Origin: Saccharibacillus sp. O23
GTDB lineage: Bacteria; Bacillota; Bacilli; Paenibacillales; Paenibacillaceae
NCBI RefSeq assembly: GCF_002205895.1
Contig: NZ_NJDE01000005.1
Location: forward strand, 1-64,000
Direction of reading: 5' to 3'
Length of the DNA: 64,000 bases
Shown here: positions 1 to 7,612 of the stretch, one piece after another
Layout of the letters: each line of letters opens with the position of its first letter
Position numbering within the stretch: position 1 is the first letter of the stretch
Position numbers and translations under genes: made by a program
Notes under the pieces: generated by a model
Seen by the model: the letters and a program-made list of their open reading frames with translations, nothing else
Database searches by the model: none
What the model was told of the DNA's origin: nothing

Positions 1-1
1 G

Positions 2-694
2 CTTTCGATCTATCCTCTCCATCAGTATCCGGAGCGCGGATTCGACGAGCTGCTGCCCGGCGTGCTCGGCCGCTCCGCGCCGAGCGGCGCTTGCGCCGGC
101 CTTAGCGGCGGCTCGGGCGGAGCTCCTCGCGGCGCAGCCGGCGTCGGCGCGGCAGAGCAGCCCGGCGCGCTAAGCGCGCCGGGCGGGGCGACCGCCCCCG
201 CGCAGAGCTACGGGGCCGGCCGCGGGCAGGGCGGCTACGGCGCGCCGAGCTCGCCGAGCGCCGGAAGCGCCCGCGACAGCTACGCGGGCGGAAGTACCCC
301 GTCCGCTCGCGCAGCGGAGCGGACCGCTTCCCCTGCGTCCGCCTATGAAGCGGACGCCGCTCAAAGCGGAGCCGCGCGCGAGACTCGCGCGGCGGCAGGC
401 CCCGACGCGCCGAGCTACGGCGCCTCGCCGTCCGCTTCGCAGCCTTCCGCGTCGAGCTACGGCGCTGCATCGTCCGCTTCGCAGACTTCCGCGCCTAACC
501 ACGGCGCTTCCGAAGCTCCCGCTCCGCTCCGCCCGCGCGGCAGCGGGTTCCAGAGCGGCGAGAACGTCGAGACGCTGCGCGAGACTCGCGAGCGCGAGGA
601 CGAGCGCGGCCATGACTGGCCGAGCGATCCGCCGCTTCCGGCCCATGCGGACGAAGAGAATCTCGACGATATTCTCGCGGAGCTTGACCTGTGA
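2..694 (+). CDS. C-terminal part of a P-loop ATPase-like protein (BrxD-like?), cut by window start
   Basis: The frame is open from base 2, so the gene begins upstream and its catalytic core is not visible. The visible 230 residues start with a folded-looking stretch (SIYPLHQYPERGFDELLPG), then about 150 residues of Ala/Gly/Ser/Pro low complexity with repeated SYGA and SASQ words, then an acidic tail ending in DILAELDL. The stop overlaps the GTG start of the helicase (GTGA), so the two are translationally coupled. In Bacillales an ATP-binding protein of the DUF2791/BrxD type often precedes this kind of helicase; assigning this tail to that family is inference from the neighbour only. Gene certain, identity weak. 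Confidence 0.6.
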   Translation, partial: LSIYPLHQYPERGFDELLPGVLGRSAPSGACAGLSGGSGGAPRGAAGVGAAEQPGALSAPGGATAPAQSYGAGRGQGGYGAPSSPSAGSARDSYAGGSTPSARAAERTASPASAYEADAAQSGAARETRAAAGPDAPSYGASPSASQPSASSYGAASSASQTSAPNHGASEAPAPLRPRGSGFQSGENVETLRETREREDERGHDWPSDPPLPAHADEENLDDILAELDL

Positions 695-2892
695 GCGCGG
701 AACATCCGTTTTACCGGCTGGCTCCGTTTATTCAGGAGTATATTTACCGCAGCGGTTGGGAAGAACTGCGGGAAGTGCAGGTGGAAGCCAGCCGGGTCAT
801 TCTGGATACGAACCATCATATGCTGATCGCGTCGGGAACCGCTTCGGGCAAGACGGAAGCGGCCTTTTTCCCCGCGCTGACGCTGCTCGATCAGGAGCCG
901 TCGCGCTCGGTCGGCATCTTGTATATCGGGCCGTTGAAGGCGCTGATCAACGACCAGTTTCAGCGCCTCGAAGGGCTGATGCGCGACGCGCATATTCCGG
1001 TCTGGCATTGGCACGGCGACGTGCCGCAGTCGGAGAAAACCAAAGTCATGCGCAATCCGTCGGGCGTGCTTCAGATTACGCCGGAATCGCTGGAAGGACT
1101 GCTGATGAACCGCCCCAACGCCATTCCGGCGCTGTTCGGCGATCTGCGTTTTGTCGTGATCGACGAAGTGCACGCTTTTATGGGCGCGGACCGGGGCGCG
1201 CAGGTGCAGAGCCAACTTGAACGGCTGTCGCGCATGGCGGGCTGCCGGCCGCGCCGGATCGGGCTGTCCGCGACGCTCGGCGATTACGAGTCCGTGAAGT
1301 CTTGGCTTGCCGGCGGCACGCATATGCCGGTCGAGCTGGTCTCGCCGCCGGGCGGTCGCAAGCTGCGGCTGTCGATCGAGAACTTCGCCATGCCCGACGC
1401 CCGCGACGAGCGGCAGACGGAAGCGCTGGAGAACGCGAAGAAAGCGTACAACAATTTCGTCTACGACCATACGCATCTGAAGAAGGCGCTGATCTTCACC
1501 AACAGCCGCACCACGGCCGAGACGACCATTCTGGAGATGCGCCGCATTGCCGCGATGCGTGAGCAGCCCGACGTGTTCCACGTGCATCACGGCAGCATCT
1601 CGTCGATGCTGCGCGAAGAAGCCGAAGCGGCGCTGCGCGAAGGCCGCGGTCCGGCCGTGGCGGCGGCGACGCTGACGCTGGAACTGGGCATCGACCTCGG
1701 CAGTCTGGAGCGCGTCATGCAGCTCGGCGCGCCGTATTCCTGCGCGAGCTTCGTGCAGCGGCTCGGGCGCTCGGGCCGCCGCGAAGGTTCGGTCGCGGAG
1801 ATGATGTTCGTCTGCGCCGAAGAAGACGACGAAGAAGCGCAGCTTCCCGCGCGGATGCCGTGGACGCTGCTGCGGGCGATCGCGGTCTGCGAGCTGTACG
1901 TTAAGGAGAAATGGATCGAGCCGCAGACGGTGCGGCAGCTTCCGCTCGGTCTGCTGTATCACCAGACGATGAGCGTGCTGCGGAGTTTCGGCGAAGCCGA
2001 AGCCGGGGAATTGGCGCGCGCGGTGCTGACGCTGCCGCCTTTCGCCGACTTTACGACGGATCAGTACCGCGAGCTACTGGAATATCTGCTGGCGACGGAC
2101 CATATCGAGCAGACGGAAGACGGGAACTTGATCGTCGGCATGATGGGCGAGCGGGTCTCCGGCCATTACCGGTTCTACGCCGTGTTCAAAGACGAAGAAG
2201 AACATGTCGTCTACGACGGTTCGGAAGAGATCGGTTCGATCACGACGGTGCCTCCTGCCGGGTATTGTTTCTCGCTGGCGGGTCGGCTGTGGAAAGTCGA
2301 CGAAGTCGACAACCGTCACAAAGCCGTCTACGTTAAACATGCCAAAGGCAAAGTCGATACGCTCTGGCTCGGCGCGGGCGGCGATATGCACACGCGGATT
2401 CTGCGGAAGATGCGCGAGATTCTGCGGGAAAATACGCTCTATCCGTATCTGGCGCCCAACGCGGCGGCTCGGCTCGAACGCGCGCGCCGTTTGTCCCGCG
2501 AGACGGGGCTGACGGAACGGTTGGTACTGCCCGCGGGCGGGGATTCGATGTTCATCATGCCGTGGATCGGCAGCCGGGAGTTCCGCACGTTAGAGCGCTT
2601 GATCAAGAACCATCTGTCGCAGCAGCTCTCGCTACGTTCGGTCGTGCCGATGGAGCCGCATTATATGGTGGTCGCCGGCCGCACGGACGCGGACGAACTC
2701 CAGCATCTGATCTTGTCCGAGAGCGAAAGGATGGAAGATCCGCTGTCGCTGCTGGACGAATTCGAAGCGCCTTATCTCGGCAAATACGACGAGTTCACGC
2801 CGCCGAGCCTGATCCGCGCGGCTTTCGCCGCCGACGGTCTGGATCTGGATGGGCTGCGGCGCGGACTGCGGATGCAGGATCACAGATTTTAA
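691..2892 (+). CDS. DEAD/DEAH-box helicase, Lhr/BrxHI-like
   Basis: 733-residue superfamily 2 helicase starting at a GTG that overlaps the previous stop. Visible motifs in order: Walker A GTASGKT (about residues 49-55), DEVH box (158-161), SAT motif (193-195), and QRLGRSGRREG motif VI near residue 355, where the conserved arginines contact ATP. The acidic EEDDEEAQ stretch and long C-terminal half follow the pattern of large Lhr-like helicases, though no C-terminal cysteine cluster is seen. Such helicases move along nucleic acid using ATP. Pairing with an upstream ATPase resembles the brxD-brxHI pair of BREX type 2 loci, but no pglZ or methyltransferase is visible, so a defence or repair role is only inference. 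Confidence 0.85.
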   Translation: MSAEHPFYRLAPFIQEYIYRSGWEELREVQVEASRVILDTNHHMLIASGTASGKTEAAFFPALTLLDQEPSRSVGILYIGPLKALINDQFQRLEGLMRDAHIPVWHWHGDVPQSEKTKVMRNPSGVLQITPESLEGLLMNRPNAIPALFGDLRFVVIDEVHAFMGADRGAQVQSQLERLSRMAGCRPRRIGLSATLGDYESVKSWLAGGTHMPVELVSPPGGRKLRLSIENFAMPDARDERQTEALENAKKAYNNFVYDHTHLKKALIFTNSRTTAETTILEMRRIAAMREQPDVFHVHHGSISSMLREEAEAALREGRGPAVAAATLTLELGIDLGSLERVMQLGAPYSCASFVQRLGRSGRREGSVAEMMFVCAEEDDEEAQLPARMPWTLLRAIAVCELYVKEKWIEPQTVRQLPLGLLYHQTMSVLRSFGEAEAGELARAVLTLPPFADFTTDQYRELLEYLLATDHIEQTEDGNLIVGMMGERVSGHYRFYAVFKDEEEHVVYDGSEEIGSITTVPPAGYCFSLAGRLWKVDEVDNRHKAVYVKHAKGKVDTLWLGAGGDMHTRILRKMREILRENTLYPYLAPNAAARLERARRLSRETGLTERLVLPAGGDSMFIMPWIGSREFRTLERLIKNHLSQQLSLRSVVPMEPHYMVVAGRTDADELQHLILSESERMEDPLSLLDEFEAPYLGKYDEFTPPSLIRAAFAADGLDLDGLRRGLRMQDHRF

Positions 2893-2924
2893 AGGACTTT
2901 GAGGAGAAATATCGCCTGCATGGT

Positions 2925-2957
2925 AAAAAGCCCGGACGTGAAGTCCGGGCTTTTTGC
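2925..2957. terminator. bidirectional intrinsic terminator
   Basis: AAAAAGCCCGGAC, short loop, GTCCGGGCTTTTT. It lies between the convergent helicase and GrpB genes and can end both transcripts. Confidence 0.9.
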
Positions 2958-2970
2958 GTATGCGCGCTTC

Positions 2971-3495
2971 TTACTCGCTACTCTGCTGCTGCGCCGACTG
3001 CCACGCCAACGCCCGTTTTTCCAGATCGGAGACGTACGCTTTCTTGGCCAGACTGTAGCCGCTCGTCTCCAAGTGCACCGAAGCCAGTTCTTCTTTTATC
3101 GCGCTGTAAGCTTCGGCTTCGTCCGCATGCGCGCGCAGATAATCGCGGACGACGAGGTGGCGGTCGATCTGCGGATTGCCGTCCTCGTAGAAATGGATAT
3201 GATGGGTGCGATCTTCGCCGCCTTTGCGCAGCAGTCTTCGTCCGGGGATGCCCCATTCGCCCGCGGCGTCGTAACCGGCCGCGATCATGCGCGGGTTATA
3301 ATCGTCGACGACCGTAATGTCGCGCACGATCACCATCATGTCGATGACGGGCTTGGCTTTCATGCCGGGCACGGACGTGCTGCCGAAATGCTCGAACCGC
3401 AGAATCAGCTCGCCGTAGACGTCGCGCAAATAAGCGGCTTCTTCCTCGAAGCGCCGCGGCCAATCGGGGGTATATTCGCTTAAACGGACCTGCAT
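2971..3495 (-). CDS. GrpB-like nucleotidyltransferase-fold protein
   Basis: 174 residues matching the GrpB/UPF0157 family: RFEHFGSTSVPGM near the N-terminus and KPVIDMMVIV follow the GS and D-x-D/I-D pattern of the nucleotidyltransferase fold. Function in the cell is not established for the family. An upstream in-frame ATG at 3501 sits directly against the AGGAGG, leaving one base of spacing; the ATG at 3495 has a 7-base spacing and is chosen. Transcribed alone toward the shared terminator at 2925-2957. Confidence 0.85.
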   Translation of the reverse strand: MQVRLSEYTPDWPRRFEEEAAYLRDVYGELILRFEHFGSTSVPGMKAKPVIDMMVIVRDITVVDDYNPRMIAAGYDAAGEWGIPGRRLLRKGGEDRTHHIHFYEDGNPQIDRHLVVRDYLRAHADEAEAYSAIKEELASVHLETSGYSLAKKAYVSDLEKRALAWQSAQQQSSE

Positions 3496-3582
3496 GTACA
3501 TTCCTCCTTCGGCCGTATCATGGACCGACCCGCTAACGGTTATTCAAGATCGAAGCGGAAATTCCTGCCGGATCAGCGAAAG

Positions 3583-3609
3583 TGTCATATTTTTCGGCGC
3601 AGCCGCGTC
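3583..3609 (+). promoter_or_regulatory. possible ECF-type promoter of the sigma gene
   Basis: TGTCAT, 17 bases including a T-run, then CGTC, about 65 bases before the sigma-factor start. It resembles the -35/-10 pair of autoregulated ECF promoters (TGAAAC/TGTAAC...CGTC) but matches only partly. Confidence 0.3.
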
Positions 3610-3673
3610 TAATAGGAAAAGAGGACAGAGAGGGGGCGGCGGCTTGGCGAAGCGGAGTACCGGAGGAAGCGGG

Positions 3674-4276
3674 ATGACGTTCCCGACGCCGAGGCCGAAC
3701 GGACACGCGATGACATCATACCGAGAGATGGCAAGCGAATCGGACGGAGAACGATTGATCGCCGAATGGTTCGAGTCGTATTACGAAGATATTCATCAAT
3801 ATTTGTTTTTTATGCTGGGGGATCGCGGGAGCGAGGCCGAAGACGTGCTTCAGGAGGTATTCATCAAGGCGTACCGGAATCTGTCGGCGTTCAAAGGACA
3901 GTCTTCGCCGAAAACGTGGCTGATCGCGATCGCGCGCAACGCCGCTTTGGATTCGCTGCGGCGCAAGCGCTGGTCGCCGCTCGGTTTTCTGGCGGCGAAA
4001 GAAGAAACGGCGCCGACCGCGGACGAGCCGGAGAACGTGCTGCTGACGGAAGAGCGCCGGAAAAAAGTATTCGATATGCTGGAGGTACTGAAGCCTTCGC
4101 ATCGGGAAGTGATCTTTTTCCTGTATCAGAAAGAGCTGAGCGTCAAAGAAACGGCGGCTATTCTGGACTGCACGGAAGCCCGGGTGCGGACGGTCAGCCA
4201 TCGGGCGCTGCGCGCCCTGCGCAAGAACGGGGAATTCGAACAATGGATCGGGGGAGAAGCGAGCGATGGGGACTAA
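3674..4276 (+). CDS. ECF-family RNA polymerase sigma factor
   Basis: 200 residues. Region 2 is visible as DIHQYLFFMLGDRGSEAEDVLQEVF with the -10 recognition helix following, and region 4 as LKPSHREVIFFLYQKELS plus the helix-turn-helix VKETAAILDCTEARVRTVSHRA. No regions 1 or 3, as expected of ECF factors. The chosen ATG has GGAGG seven bases upstream; longer in-frame extensions lack a site. The next gene starts inside this one (10-base overlap) and encodes a single-pass membrane protein, the usual sigma/anti-sigma layout. The inducing signal is unknown. Confidence 0.9.
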   Translation: MTFPTPRPNGHAMTSYREMASESDGERLIAEWFESYYEDIHQYLFFMLGDRGSEAEDVLQEVFIKAYRNLSAFKGQSSPKTWLIAIARNAALDSLRRKRWSPLGFLAAKEETAPTADEPENVLLTEERRKKVFDMLEVLKPSHREVIFFLYQKELSVKETAAILDCTEARVRTVSHRALRALRKNGEFEQWIGGEASDGD

Positions 4277-5213
4277 CGGACGGCCGGGAAGCGGCGATCA
4301 CAGACCGGACAAAGGGCTGATGGACATCCCGAAGCTGAGCGCGCAGCGCAAGGAGGAGATTCGCGGCGAGATCATGAGCGGAATCCGTTCTTGGACCAAA
4401 GTGCCGCGGGAGTCGGAGCAGCGGCAGACGCGGCAGATCCGGAAGCGGAAGCTGTGGGCAGGCGGAGGAATCGGAGCGGGCGCGTTGGCGTTGGCGGCGG
4501 CCGCGATGCTGATTCTGCCGTGGCAAGGAAACGATTCGGGGACAGGCATTCCGAACGGCCCTACGCCGAGCGTATCGGCAGGGCAAGGCAGCGATACGAT
4601 CATCTATCCGGATGCTCCATCGATTCCGGGGATTGACGGAGAAGAGATGCCTGAAGGCATCGCCGATCCGCTGGTACCGCTGACGTACGAAGAGTTTCGC
4701 AGCCGCTGGGAAGCGAAAGCCGGCAGCGAGGACGTAAGGATCAACGCGGCGGACAAAGACGGTCAACTGCTGAGCGGCGCGCTGCCGATGCTGAACGAGA
4801 ACCGCCAGAATTTCGGCGATGCCGCGAAAGGTTACGGCTATAACGCTTGGACCAACGCGGAAGGCAACGAACTGAGAGAGTTGGCGTTCCGATTAGGCCC
4901 TTCGAACGGAACCGGCGAGGAAACGGAAGCCGATCGCGACGTCATTCGTTACGTAACGGAGGTGCTTCAGCCGGATCTTCCGCAGGCGGATCGCGACGAG
5001 CTGATGGACCGGCTTCGTTTCCGCGATTTCGATCGCAAAGGCGGTTCCAGAATCGCGGAAAGCGCGGGGCTGGTGTATACGCTGGATCGAAACGGGGATC
5101 GGCAGATCTTGTTCGTGCAGTTCATGCGAGCCGAAGATCAGCCGGACGAGTTGGGGAAATGGCAGGATAAGCTTCTGGACACCGTTCGCAAAAGCGGAGT
5201 CGAAAGTGAATGA
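4266..5213 (+). CDS. membrane anti-sigma factor (likely partner of the upstream ECF sigma)
   Basis: 315 residues, with a cytoplasmic N-terminal 60 residues, one membrane segment at about 64-86, and an extracytoplasmic C-terminal domain of about 225 residues. Overlap with the sigma gene, and GGGGAG nine bases before the ATG, support this start. No HxxxCxxC zinc motif is present, so it is not a ZAS-type anti-sigma; the role is inferred from position and topology. The outer domain (RSRWEAKAGSEDV..., many charged residues) could be the sensor. No family recognised for it. Confidence 0.7.
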   Translation: MGTNGRPGSGDHRPDKGLMDIPKLSAQRKEEIRGEIMSGIRSWTKVPRESEQRQTRQIRKRKLWAGGGIGAGALALAAAAMLILPWQGNDSGTGIPNGPTPSVSAGQGSDTIIYPDAPSIPGIDGEEMPEGIADPLVPLTYEEFRSRWEAKAGSEDVRINAADKDGQLLSGALPMLNENRQNFGDAAKGYGYNAWTNAEGNELRELAFRLGPSNGTGEETEADRDVIRYVTEVLQPDLPQADRDELMDRLRFRDFDRKGGSRIAESAGLVYTLDRNGDRQILFVQFMRAEDQPDELGKWQDKLLDTVRKSGVESE

Positions 5214-5395
5214 ATAATGCTTAGATCAAGGTTAATGTTCGTTTATTTTGGATTTATGGCTTTTCGAAACTAGATATACGTCTGTTAATGAAATGAAAAT
5301 CGAATAATGTAGTCGAAACGGCTTGACGCCGTCCGAATGATCCGTTATGATGATCTTTGTTGAAACGCGAACAATTTCATTCATACACATATAAT
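5214..5395 (+). other. AT-richer leader/promoter region
   Basis: Non-coding. An AT-rich stretch leads into the riboswitch; a promoter must lie here, for example around 5325-5352 (TTGACG, 17 bases, TATGAT), which fits a sigma-A promoter well. Confidence 0.5.
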
Positions 5396-5467
5396 CATTC
5401 GTATATTCCCGAAGATAAGGTTCGGGAGTCTCTACCAGGGAACCGTAAAGTCCCGGCTACGGATAGG
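5396..5467 (+). promoter_or_regulatory. purine riboswitch aptamer, guanine-type
   Basis: Matches the purine aptamer closely. P1 ATTCGTA (5397-5403) pairs TACGGAT (5458-5464). P2 TCCCGAA pairs TTCGGGA around loop GATAAGG. J2/3 is GTCTCTACC and the P3 loop carries ACCGTAAA. The discriminator in J3/1 (GGCTAC) is C, which specifies guanine-like ligands; adenine switches have U. J3/1 has G where A is usual just before the C. It sits 130 bases before the FAD oxidoreductase gene, which it presumably controls. Confidence 0.9.
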
Positions 5468-5503
5468 ATGCTTTTGCATACCTGCCGGGAGCCGGGCTTT
5501 TTT
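5451..5503 (+). terminator. riboswitch expression platform terminator
   Basis: CCCGGCT (5452-5458) can pair with AGCCGGG (5490-5496), followed by a T-run (5498-5503); a small ATGC-TTTT-GCAT hairpin sits in the loop. The 5' arm is also the 3' strand of aptamer P3 and J3/1, so aptamer and terminator look mutually exclusive. Confidence 0.7.
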
Positions 5504-5598
5504 GCGCGTTTGCGGGCGACTTCGCCGCCGCGCCGATTCGCCGGGCTGCCGAAATCCGAAGCACGGTATGCGTCCATTAGAGGAGGAGACCACCCATC

Positions 5599-7113
5599 AT
5601 GACCGATTCCACGACGCTCGAATTGAACGAACAGCAAGCCCAACCTTCCGTCAAATACGACTGCATCATCGTAGGCGCGGGCCCCGCGGGGATCTTCGCC
5701 AGCTACGAATTGACCCGTCAGGCTCCGGATTGGAAAGTGCTGCTCGTCGACAAAGGTCACGATATCTATAAGCGCCGCTGTCCGATCTTGGAAAACAAAG
5801 TCCAGTTCTGTCCTCCGGCCGCGGGACGCAAAGAGTTCGCGGGCTGCCTGCCGGCCTGCTCGATCACGGCGGGCTTCGGCGGCGCGGGCGCTTACAGCGA
5901 CGGCAAGTTCAATATCACGACGGAATTCGGCGGCTGGATGACGGACTATCTGGCTCCTTCGCAGGTCATGGAACTGATCCAATACGTCGACTCGATCAAC
6001 CTCGAACACGGCGCGACGCGGTCGATCACTGATCCGACGACCGATACCGTGCGCGATATCGAGCAGAAAGCTTACGCGGCAGGGCTGAAGCTGCTGCGCG
6101 CCGAAGTTCGCCACCTCGGCACGGAGCAGAATCTGGAGATTCTGAAATCGATCTTCGAATACCTCAAGCCGCGCGTGGAGATGAAATACAAAGCGGAAGT
6201 CGAAGACCTGATCACGGTCAAAGAAGACGGGGAGCATGTCGTGCGCGGCATCCGTCTGAAGAACGGCGAAGAATTCGAAGCGCCGCGCGTCGTGATCGCG
6301 CCGGGACGCGACGGTTCGGCTTGGCTGTCGGACGTGTTCAAGAAGCGCCGCCTCAAGCTGACCAACAACCAAGTGGACGTCGGCGTTCGCGTCGAGACGT
6401 CCGACGTGGTGATGCGCCAGATCAACGAGCATCTGTACGAAGGCAAATTCGTGTTTAACACGTCGGTCGGCACCCGCGTGCGCACGTTCTGCAGCAACCC
6501 TTCGGGCCACGTGGTCGTCGAGAACCACAGCGGCGTCATGGCGGCGAACGGCCACTCGTACAAAGATCCGGCGCTCGGTTCGCATAACACGAACTTCGCG
6601 CTGCTCGTGTCGCACAAATTCACGGAACCGTTCGACAAACCGAACGAATACGCCCGCGAGATCTGCGAACGCGCCAACGACCTGTCCAGCGGCGGCGTGA
6701 TCGTGCAGAAGTACGGCGATATCCTGCGCGGCCGCCGCTCCACGCCGGATCGGATCCGCGAAGGCTTCCTCGAACCGACGCTCAAAGAAGCCGTGCCGGG
6801 CGATCTGGGTCTGGTGCTTCCTTACAACACGATGAAAAGCCTGATCGAGATGGTCGAAGCGCTGGAGAAAGTCACGCCGGGCATCGCGTCCGAGCATACG
6901 CTCTTCTACGGCGTGGAAGCGAAGTTCTACTCCGCCCGTCCGAAGCTCGACGAGACGCTGGAGACCGAGATCCGCGGGCTTTACTGCGGCGGCGACGGCG
7001 CGGGCATCACTCGCGGTCTGGCGCAGGCCGGCGCGGCGGGCGTGCACATCGCGCGCAGCATGGTGAAGAAAGCGGCGGCCGGGAAACCGGCGGTGGAGCG
7101 GACGCTGGCTTAA
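5599..7113 (+). CDS. uncharacterised FAD-dependent dehydrogenase (COG2509-like)
   Basis: 504 residues. The N-terminal dinucleotide fold is visible as CIIVGAGPAGIFASYEL, and a C-terminal FAD motif as GLYCGGDGAGITRGLAQAG. A cysteine-bearing segment (FCPPAAGRKEFAGCLPAC) follows the first fold. These features fit the NAD(P)/FAD-dependent oxidoreductase family COG2509, whose substrate is not known to me. Strong AGAGGAGGAG site before the ATG. It appears monocistronic, ending at the 7161-7206 terminator, so the guanine-type riboswitch acts on this gene alone. That suggests a purine-linked role, which is inference. Confidence 0.85.
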   Translation: MTDSTTLELNEQQAQPSVKYDCIIVGAGPAGIFASYELTRQAPDWKVLLVDKGHDIYKRRCPILENKVQFCPPAAGRKEFAGCLPACSITAGFGGAGAYSDGKFNITTEFGGWMTDYLAPSQVMELIQYVDSINLEHGATRSITDPTTDTVRDIEQKAYAAGLKLLRAEVRHLGTEQNLEILKSIFEYLKPRVEMKYKAEVEDLITVKEDGEHVVRGIRLKNGEEFEAPRVVIAPGRDGSAWLSDVFKKRRLKLTNNQVDVGVRVETSDVVMRQINEHLYEGKFVFNTSVGTRVRTFCSNPSGHVVVENHSGVMAANGHSYKDPALGSHNTNFALLVSHKFTEPFDKPNEYAREICERANDLSSGGVIVQKYGDILRGRRSTPDRIREGFLEPTLKEAVPGDLGLVLPYNTMKSLIEMVEALEKVTPGIASEHTLFYGVEAKFYSARPKLDETLETEIRGLYCGGDGAGITRGLAQAGAAGVHIARSMVKKAAAGKPAVERTLA

Positions 7114-7160
7114 CGGTTATCGTTCGCTTGCACGGCAATCCGGCAAGAAATGAACGCAAA

Positions 7161-7206
7161 AGCGACCTTGCTTTCCGTATGAAACGGGAAGCAAGGTCGC
7201 TTTTTT
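7161..7206. terminator. intrinsic terminator
   Basis: AGCGACCTTGCTT ... AAGCAAGGTCGCT with T-runs on the + side; ends the FAD oxidoreductase transcript. Confidence 0.9.
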
Positions 7207-7240
7207 GACGTTTGCCGCGACGAATCGCGGCTGTTTTTGT

Positions 7241-7405
7241 TCATCTCGATTGTCTTTTTTGAGTCAAGACGCGGATAATCACGCAGCCGGCGAGCAGCGG
7301 AAGCACCATCAAGGGATTGAGCGACCGATACATGAAGCTTTGCACGACGCAAGTCATCATGCAGACGAGCAGCAGGGTAAGCAAGATCTTTTCGAGTTTG
7401 GACAC
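7241..7405 (-). CDS. 54-residue two-pass membrane protein, GTG start
   Basis: A short frame starting with GTG, preceded by AGGGG at a 7-base spacing, and ending at a TGA. The protein starts VSKLEKILLTLLLVCMM, has a second hydrophobic stretch NPLMVLPLLAGCVIIRVL, and ends with basic RQSR. Two membrane segments joined by a short loop (QSFMYRSL) and a charged tail make it look like a genuine small membrane protein. No family recognised. It lies between two strong terminators, so it has its own transcription unit, probably from a promoter near 7420-7510. Confidence 0.6.
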   Translation of the reverse strand: MSKLEKILLTLLLVCMMTCVVQSFMYRSLNPLMVLPLLAGCVIIRVLTQKRQSR

Positions 7406-7519
7406 CGAGATTCCCCTTTCGAAAGATTCGGATCGAAGCTCCTCTTATTTCGTTCAGCATAAGAGTCCCTTGACCGATTACGAGGTTAGGTTTAATTCGG
7501 TCAAGGGCCAGTTTCCCAT

Positions 7520-7554
7520 AAGAAGACACCTCCGACCCGCGGAGGTGTCTTCTT
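7520..7554. terminator. bidirectional intrinsic terminator
   Basis: AAGAAGACACCTCCG and CGGAGGTGTCTTCTT form a perfect 15-bp stem with a 5-base loop. It ends the ABC ATPase transcript on the minus strand. Confidence 0.85.
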
Positions 7555-7612
7555 GTAGAACGCCCGATACCGGTAGGGCGTTACGGATAACCGGCTAACT
7601 TCCTGCCGTCGA

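Noticed and set aside
457..1962. Long open frame antisense to the helicase (501 codons)
   Set aside because: Shadow of a GC-rich gene: Arg/His-rich translation without recognisable domains, on the strand opposite a clear helicase.
5357..5602. 81-codon frame across the riboswitch
   Set aside because: The sequence is explained by the purine aptamer and its terminator.
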